Shown: positions 57,471 to 64,000 of the stretch, piece by piece
Position numbering within the stretch: position 1 is the stretch's first letter
How the letters are laid out: each line of letters starts with the position of its first letter
Assembly (NCBI GenBank): GCA_963556695.1
Contig: CAUWAG010000020.1
Span: 1,426,001-1,490,000 of the forward strand
Direction: 5' to 3'
From: Anthostomella pinea
Lineage: Eukaryota; Ascomycota; Sordariomycetes; Xylariales; Xylariaceae
DNA: 64,000 nt
Notes under the pieces: model-generated
The model's database searches: none
Seen by the model: only the letters and a program-made list of their open reading frames with translations
Told to the model about the DNA's origin: nothing
Position numbers and translations under genes: made by a program

Positions 57471-58462
57471 GTTGAAGTAGTCGCTTGTCAATTGAGCGCA
57501 AACAAGCTGCAGATTGATATGGCGATACGCTGAGCTGCCGATTAAGACAACCTGCAACGAAGAGTAGGAAAGAGAAATGCGACTGCGACTGACAAAAGGT
57601 CAGGCGAGACGACGGACTGGACAAGAAGCTCGAAAGAAGCTCGAACGTGAACGATGTCGGCAAGACTGCACGGAGCTCGGCTGCTGGCCTGGTCCACTGC
57701 AAGTACCTCGTAGCACGGTAGAACCCTGCTGAGCCATAAAGTTCCAATACTGGCATGCGAAGCTCCCCCAGAGGCTGTCCAGGGTGTTTGCTCTGCAACG
57801 CCGAACCAAAGCCGAGTTACCCGGTCTTGAACGGTTGGAACCGTCTCACCGCGCGTAGACAACGTTGACAACCTGGCAGGAACCTGCCGTCACGTCTGAA
57901 TCCAGGGTGTTGAATGGCGCCAAGGAGGCTCTGTCACACTCCTTGTCGAAGCTGCCGAAGACTTCACTGCTTCAGCGGTAGATGCTGGTCCGGGGTTTCG
58001 GCATTGGTCTCAGTGAACGCGGTAGAAAGCTTGGAATGGCTGGGGAGGATTGTCGATGGTGTTGTGAAACCTCCAACCTCGATGCTACGACTGGGATTCC
58101 TGCCTGTTTTGGCTACCATGATGCGCTCGGTATACTGTACCTGGCTTTGAACAGGCAGAAAGCATCGTTACAACGGACAGGACGGCAACACTTTCTCCAT
58201 CTAATAGCGCTGGCGTCGGTGACTCGGCATTTCGTCATCCGCGCTAGACCGCTCTTGGATGCCCTTCCCGGCCCGCCGATCAGCTATCAGCAGCAGTTCG
58301 GAAAGGGGCGGATTTAGATCTCAAAGTCGCGCGCTCATCGCGACATAATCAATTCAACCATCTAACGCTCTCTCATACTCTTTGAAACGTCTGTTCTTGC
58401 GCCCGTAATTGGCCGTCGACACCCCATTCCTTAGGTCTACGGCTCTCACCGGTGTCCCCTCG
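57471..58462. other. Divergent promoter region
   Basis: This lies between the minus-strand oxalate decarboxylase and the plus-strand DUF1275 gene. I see no gene or repeat in it. Confidence 0.5.
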
Positions 58463-59353
58463 ATGGCTTCTTCGAATGGATATGGTGCCCTCAACGGCTC
58501 GGGCCGGGACAGCAGCGCCGCAGAACGTGGTGACGAAGAGCAGCCGCTCCTTGGGGGTCGACCATCGAAGCCGGGATGGCGCAAACTCATGACCATGGAT
58601 GTCTGTCGAGACTGGGCTGATCTAGTCTTGCTCTTATGCTACATCATCACCGGCCTGCTGGACAGCGCTTCCATATCGACGTGGGGGTCTTTCGTGTCCA
58701 TGCAAACAGGTCAGTCTCACCCTCCAACACCCACCCACACTAGCACATCATTCGAGGTCGGATACTAACTGCGCGCAGGCAACACGGTATACTTCGGCCT
58801 CGGGCTAGCCGCACCGCACGAATCGACCCGCTGGATCAAGTCCGGCACGTCCCTCGGCTGCTTCTGCGTCGGCTCCGTCTTCTTCAGTCGCTTCCACCGG
58901 CTCTTCTCGCCCAAGCGGCGCTGGGTGCTCTGCGCGTCCTTCGCGATGCAGATGCTGTTCATCGTCTCCGCCGCCGCCATCGTGACCTTCGGCCCGCAGA
59001 CCGCCGACGCAAAGGAGGCCATCGGCTGGCCTGAGCTCGTGCCTATCGCACTGGTCGCCTTCCAGAGCTGCGGCCAGGCCGTCGTCAGCCGTGCGCTCAA
59101 GTACAATGCGCTGACTAGCGTCGTGCTGACTAGCATCTACTGCGACCTGTTCTCCGACGCCGAACTCCTGACTGTGCACAACCCCGAGAGGAACCGCAGG
59201 GTCGGGGCACCGGTGCTGCTGCTGGTCGGTGCCGTGTTGGGTGGACTGCTGGCGCATAGCTCAGTCGGCACCGCGGGCGTGCTGTGGATTGCGTCTGGGC
59301 TGAAACTGATCGTCGTCGTGGCGTGGTTTGTCTGGCCAGCAGAGAAGGAGTAG
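58463..59353 (+). CDS. DUF1275 / YoaK-family membrane protein
   Basis: Two exons (58463-58709 and 58779-59353) are joined across a 69-nt intron with a perfect GATACTAAC branch and give 273 residues. The family is recognised by the first helix LLLCYIITGLLDSASISTWG, the motif MQTGNTVYFGLG at the splice junction, and the pair QAVVSRALKYNALTSVVLTS and YCDLFSD. About six membrane helices are visible. The function of the family is unknown; bacterial YoaK-type and fungal members are small integral membrane proteins. The N-terminus is a cytosolic Ser/Gly-rich stretch with EEQPLLGG, which resembles an acidic dileucine sorting signal. The ATG at 58463 is used because the open frame further upstream begins without ATG. 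Confidence 0.88.
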
Positions 59354-60377
59354 CCTTGGTCTTGTGGCCGTCGGGTATGTACTGGACATCGATCACTGCG
59401 CTGCTTCAAGGCACCTTAGACTCTGGGATCGATGGAATTGACGATCACCGATCGACTGCCCTGGAAGATGTAGCACCTACTCTGCTGGGTCGATCTGTAG
59501 ATGTTGATAGTTCGAACTTGCAACAGCGAAAAACTTGGTCGAATCTCTGACACTGCCGGTCTCGCGCTCGTTTACAGCCGTTGTCGGTATATAAGCCGTT
59601 ATCGGTATATATCGATTGACTTCGATTCACTTCGCGTAAGCATATATAAGGTATGTTGCGGTGGCATAAGCACCCGGGACCGCCAGCAGCCGTAATTCAG
59701 CAGGCAAGTCTACGTGCCTATCCCGCAGTGCTTATTCCGGTCACACCAGACCGCGAGTGCCTACTAGTCACCTTGGGTTGGTGGGTGTACTCAGATTCAG
59801 GTGGTACTGTAACGCAGAGGTTTGTAGGAAAGGTTCGAGCAAGATCGGGCTATTTGCGTAATCCTAGACTCGGGATCACTGACATATACCGGGTCCCATG
59901 TCACCTCTCTGGCGAGATGCCATGACTATTTCTACGTCCCTTGATGTCAGTACGCGGATGTCCTTGAGCTTATGAACGAGCTATCCCAACTGGTGGTCTT
60001 GTAAGGATAGTTCTATATACCAATACTAACCCTACGGTAGTATGCTGTGCATAGGCTATTGCTGGGTGGACATTTCGCTGCGCTTCCAGGGACAGCTGCA
60101 ATGAGATTCATAGTCTACCATCCAACACACCAGCAAAGGTCCTGACCCGCCAGCCCACTGTGGCCATTCGATTGGCGATTTTGCCTCTCAGTGCCAACCG
60201 TAGACTGACGGGTCAAGTTACTAGTAGGATACCCGACGATACAAAGCAGCGGTTTATCACCATGAACTCCTCCGTCTCATACCCACGGATGGCCCATTCC
60301 AGTATACATGCGGCCGACATCGAAGACTCGACCTGTCTTCGCAACAGAGGTATCGGGGGGTTCGCCGGCCTAGTGAC
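59354..60377. other. Intergenic, with a possible degenerate MITE core
   Basis: No gene is supported. At 59661-59740 the motif GCATAAGCACCCGG faces GTGCTTATTCCGG, similar to the core of the MITE family at 13.8-24.3 kb, but terminal repeats are not recognisable. Confidence 0.35.
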
Positions 60378-60864
60378 TCAGAACGGGCTTTTTTCGAAAC
60401 AACGGACCAAACCGTCGCAAGACTTCAGCTCACAGAACTCGCCACAGATCTTCTTCTTGCCCACGTAAACGTTACATCCCCGAACAATCATGTCTCCCTT
60501 TTTGTCGGTCCCCAAGCTGCAAGTGTCATCGTCCACGCATTCCTGCGAAACTATTTAGTGTGTGAAAAGGACGAAAGCGGAAAGCCCTCATGGGTCGGCA
60601 GCTTGGGTGGAACTGTCTTACTCCATCAATACTTTCACCCCGGGCGACCAATGCGCCATGTAACCGATGTTTAGTGTTGCACTTGTCGCCCTCCCCGAGG
60701 TCCGACTCCGACGATGAGTGGGATCTGTCATCTAAGGCTGTTGCGCTCTTCTCCAGCAGCTCGTGCGACCGGACCCCGACGTCCCCCATTGATGGTGTTT
60801 CAAGCACGGCTGCTTGAATATGCAGGGCCAGAGCAGCAATGGCGGCAAGATTGGACAGCTTCAT
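60378..60864 (-). CDS. Small secreted cysteine-rich protein (effector-like)
   Basis: Exon 1 (60864-60622) and exon 2 (60542-60378) are joined across a 79-nt intron (GTAAGA, branch CACTAAA, TTTCGCAG), giving 135 residues. The N-terminus MKLSNLAAIAALALHIQAA is a clear signal peptide. The region up to the splice site is low in structure and has one Cys. Exon 2 adds seven cysteines in short spacing (ECVDDDTCSL, RGCN, KKICGEFCEL, KSCD, VRCF), a total of eight, enough for four disulfides. Both exons are in phase and the stop follows cleanly. No family is recognised, as is usual for lineage-specific fungal secreted proteins. The function is unknown; effector, antimicrobial and surface roles are all open. 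Confidence 0.75.
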
Positions 60865-61192
60865 GATTGATGAGAGATACGACGTGATGAAATACCAAAT
60901 GGTAGAATTGGGGAAGTTAACGAAGACTTGGATCTGGGGGCTTTGAGATTGTGCAGATGATGGATGGTAGGTAGTGCAACAAGTTGTGAGACATTTCAAT
61001 AGTATTCGAACGTCCACGGCACTTAAGTATTCGTACAAAATAAAAGCTCAAGGCTTTGGCCATATGCCTAACATTCATCGGAGTGTTTAATAATAATGTA
61101 TGACATACACTCGGTAAGGAAGAGGCAAAATACTCAATCGGGAAGAAAAAGGCCAGTGAAACGGGTGGCTAACTGTGGGGATTCCCTGTCTA

Positions 61193-61420
61193 CTAGAGGA
61201 TCCTGGAGAAGGGGTGGACCCCCTGACCGCGGCTGGCGCCTAGAGGGATCAAAGACCATGACTGTGCTAGGCCTTTAACGTAGTTGTTATATATATATAT
61301 AAACCCAGTTTCGTACTTTAAATAAATTACTAAGTTTACAAGGTATACAACAATAGTTTAAGTGGTTCTTCGTATACTACCTAGAAATAAAGAGTCCACC
61401 CCTCCTCGAGGATCCTACAG
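61193..61420. mobile_element. Second MITE family (TA-flanked, 228 bp)
   Basis: The left end CTAGAGGATCCTGGAGAAGG and the right end, read on the other strand, CTGTAGGATCCTCGAGGAGG continue into a shared GGTGGAC. TA lies on both sides. The interior is AT-rich with no ORF. The ends are unrelated to the other MITE family. Confidence 0.75.
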
Positions 61421-62313
61421 TAGGCCACGGGCCGCTGCCTGATAAGTTAGGCCTTATAAGTCTATGTCCGCCCCGACTTGCGAGGCGGGTGTCATTGGTT
61501 TTAGACGTGGGATGCACACCCATAAACAGTTTCACTCTATCAAGTCATGCTTGACGCTTATGGCACCGTGGTTACTCACAGATCCAAAACACCGTTGAAT
61601 AGCTACCTGTTTAGGACCTCGCTTGAGGGTGTGGGTACGAAGACTTCTGGGGGTCCAGTGTACCTCAAGGTCATTCTTTTCGGGTAAGAACAATATCGAT
61701 AATAGGCAGAAGGGGCATCCAAGCACCCTTTGACTGTCTGTCGGCAGCTCGCCTGCTAGTTGGAGGCTTCACTACTCAAAGGTCGGCAGTGGTTTGCTAG
61801 GAGCAGAATTGAACCTTTGCGAAATATAATGCTAAGCAAGGTACGACTTTGTGATTTTAAGCAGACTATACAGAGGAGTCCGACTATTTGCACCTTGAGA
61901 GGTAGGTCTCCCACCTGCTATGCTAGCCAGTTGTAGCCACCTGTCTCAGCATACCAACCTCGATCTGATCCGCTAGCCTAAATGGACACTACGATCGGGT
62001 TTCGTACAGAGATGCCATACAGTTATAGATCATTACGTCCCTTACAGCTAGATACGTTAATCTGCTTAACGAGATAGCCATCGGTCGCGTCAGCTCTCAT
62101 GGTGGTAAGCTTGGTGATCAGCCTGCTGCCAGCTGCCAGCAAGTGAGGGATCCACTTAAGGCGCAAATAGAGGTTTGCGCCCCTTCGAGAGACGGTGGTG
62201 CAAATAGTAGGACTCATACAGGGGCTCTACACACAGAGTTGCTTGTTCTGTTATCTTGACCCAGAACTTGAAAATCGCATCGAGCACACGCTGTTTCAGT
62301 CTTGCCAGTCTAC
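61421..62313. other. Intergenic, no supported gene
   Basis: Only short ORFs. A weak B-box-like GGTTCAATTC on the minus strand near 61810 does not come with tRNA stems. Confidence 0.4.
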
Positions 62314-62665
62314 TTATGCATGGGCGACGTTCCGGAATTCAGCGAATCGACGATCCACCCACCCGACCGGTAGTTTCATGAGCTTCACTGCACCAACGAT
62401 CTGGTCCATCAGCTCTCTGCGGATCAAAGAATCGCCTAGTATATGCATCACCTGCGCGTCAGCGTGTTCGGGTGGACTCATCAGGGACTGCAACCTCATA
62501 CTGCTGTGCGGTTCGGTATGGATCACAAGGACTTGGGATGAGTAAGTGCATAGCAGTCTCATGAGTTCGTCTTACTACGCAGTCATCGAACCAAAGAAGC
62601 GAGGCTCGTCCCCTTTCCCTACCAAAGAAGACCGCGGGGTCAAGGTCAACCTCCTCCGCCTTCAT
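62314..62665 (-). CDS. Possible short spliced gene, unknown function
   Basis: An ATG at 62665 opens MKAEEVDLDPAVFF. A second frame, 62314-62530 region, reads HTEPHSSMRLQSLMSPPEHA and ends EFRNVAHA. A 91-nt GTAGGG...CCCAAG intron would join them in phase as FFV-LVIHTEP, giving about 87 residues. The splice signals are weak and I recognise no family, so it may be a gene remnant. Confidence 0.3.
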
Positions 62666-62959
62666 CTCCTCACACTAGGCAAACGACCCCATACATGACT
62701 CAGGCTGTTGAGACCAGTCTCAGAATGTTGCGGGGCCCCGGGCAATCAAAACCCCTTCGCTTCGGAAGCCGGTTGCCGACGGCGCTCCCGGCGCCCTCTA
62801 TTAGCGCCGATCCATGCGGATTGGCAGGCTGGGTGACCTTTTTTCCGTCAGTCAGTCATATATCCACGCGATGTCACCCTGCAAAGATGGCCGCCATATC
62901 CTCTGGTTCCCGAAATCTCAGGACTGACAGCAGGTTCACCATCGCCGTCGAAGAAGAAT

Positions 62960-64000
62960 ATGGGATCACCAGGCCCTCAGCGTGCGCGGTCAGCTGTTGT
63001 CGACACCGAGAAAGCTGAAGAGGCGGGAAGGCCGCAGGGGCTCGAGATCGCCAACGCAGGCGAAGCGCCGCCGGCTTCGGCAGCGTCCAGGCCGATTACG
63101 ATTGGGCGGGCGGGCAATGAGGATGAGGATGGCGAAATCAAACCCAAACTTCCGTTTTCCAAGGCGAGGTCCATCGCCCTGGTGGCGACGGTGACGGGCG
63201 CGAGCTTCTTGAATGTAGGGGTTACTGGCAAATCTCTTGTCTCCGCAGTTTATTGACGACAGGCAGACCCTTTCGATTCAATCCGTCGTCATTATCCTGC
63301 CGACCATCGGCCAGGACCTCAACATCCCAGATAGCAGACTGCAATGGATCGTCTCGTCCTACGCGCTCAGCTTTGGGTGTTTCCTGCTGCTTTGGGGCCG
63401 CATCGCGGATATATACGGCAAGCGCCGCATCTTCATCTGGGGCAGCGGCTTCGTGGCCGTCACTATGATCGCCAACCCCTTCTTGCCGAACGAAATCGCC
63501 TTTGACCTGTTCAGGGGTCTTCAGGGACTGGTGCGTTATGTGAGATCTTAGTCATTGTGATGAGTATTGATGAGGATTAGGGTGCCGCTGCCAATGTGCC
63601 GACAGCAATTGGGATTCTGGGAACGACCTTTCCGCCCGGCAAGGCAAAGAACTACGCCTTCAGTGCCTATGGTGAGTTCACCTCGGCCACGTCATATCCA
63701 TCGCTAACAATTAATTCAGCGGCCGGGGCGCCTCTCGGGAGCGTTTTCGGCAACTTGCTCGCTGGCTTCATCGCCTCCTTTGCCAATTGGAAGTGGGTGT
63801 TCGGCGCCACTGGCGGTCTCGCGATCGTGGTCACGGCTGCTGGGATCTTCTTCATACCGCCTCCCCCAGCTCATCTCACATCGGGTAAAGACAGCGCCGG
63901 CTTACTGAGGTCGGTAGACTGGATCGGCGGGTTCCTCGTGACCGCAGGCATCCTCGCGCTGCTATTCGCGCTCACGGAGGGCAACACCGTAGGGTGGGAC
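62960..64000 (+). CDS. MFS drug:H+ antiporter (DHA2-like), 3' end outside the window
   Basis: Four exons are visible: 62960-63214, 63267-63530, 63581-63671 and 63720 to the window edge, with introns of 48-52 nt. The N-terminus is hydrophilic and Ala/Glu-rich. The first membrane helix leads into SFLN-TLSIQSVVIILPTIGQ. The conserved MFS loop follows as LLLWGRIADIYGKRR, then FRGLQGLGAAANVPTAIGIL (the motif C region is GAPLGSVFG), typical of the 14-helix DHA2 branch. Such transporters export drugs or secondary metabolites at the plasma membrane. The third exon is only 91 nt. The last visible residues are TEGNTVGWD, so roughly half of the protein lies outside. Confidence 0.9.

Noticed and set aside
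61780..61830. B-box-like GGTTCAATTC suggesting a tRNA on the minus strand
   Set aside because: No acceptor, D or anticodon stem can be formed around it.

Overview
The window looks like a piece of a filamentous ascomycete (Pezizomycotina-type) genome. The genes carry short GT-AG introns of about 48-190 nt, often with ACTAAC- or CTGAC-like branch sites. There are HET-domain, polyketide synthase, P450, F-box-like and MFS genes, and the transposable elements carry C-to-T type damage resembling repeat-induced point mutation (RIP). I cannot name the species from sequence alone.

Region 1 (1-5.1 kb): the decayed 3' part of a Ty1/copia element with its 3' LTR, then a poorly understood minus-strand gene at 3.2-4.3 kb. 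Region 2 (5.1-27.7 kb) is mostly housekeeping: VPS35 (retromer), a Tre1/Vps70-like M28 membrane peptidase, two short hypothetical or F-box-like genes, an initiator tRNA-Met gene, an asparagine-synthetase-domain protein (ASNSD1 type), a PEBP/TFS1-like protein and a 4-coumarate-CoA-ligase-like enzyme. Four copies of one MITE family lie between these genes. A broken cytochrome P450 end follows the ligase.

Region 3 (28.4-42.4 kb) is a nested transposon block. A nearly intact Fot1/pogo-type element (29006-31240) has jumped into an older pogo-type element. A copia remnant and a long TAA microsatellite follow. Next is a 6.0-kb copia element with both LTRs and an ATTAT target duplication (33411-39421), then a solo LTR of the same family in the opposite orientation, then a second decayed pogo-type element. 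Region 4 (42.4-47.7 kb) holds a HET-domain gene and the 3' remnant of a polyketide synthase, whose ketoreductase exon is split by a 1.7-kb TA-flanked element that itself contains a fold-back element.

Region 5 (48.8-64 kb) returns to ordinary genes: a small basic/acidic nuclear-type protein, a SulP anion transporter, a secreted bicupin oxalate decarboxylase, a DUF1275/YoaK membrane protein, a small secreted protein with eight cysteines that only appears after splicing, another TA-flanked MITE, and the 5' part of an MFS drug transporter running off the window.

The most unusual observation is the initiator tRNA-Met gene at 18501-18627. Every stem is perfect and an oligo-T terminator follows, but the gene is interrupted between tRNA positions 26 and 27 by a 55-nt insert that looks like a spliceosomal intron (GTAAGC ... 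CACTAAC ... CAGAAG). Nuclear tRNA introns normally sit at 37/38.
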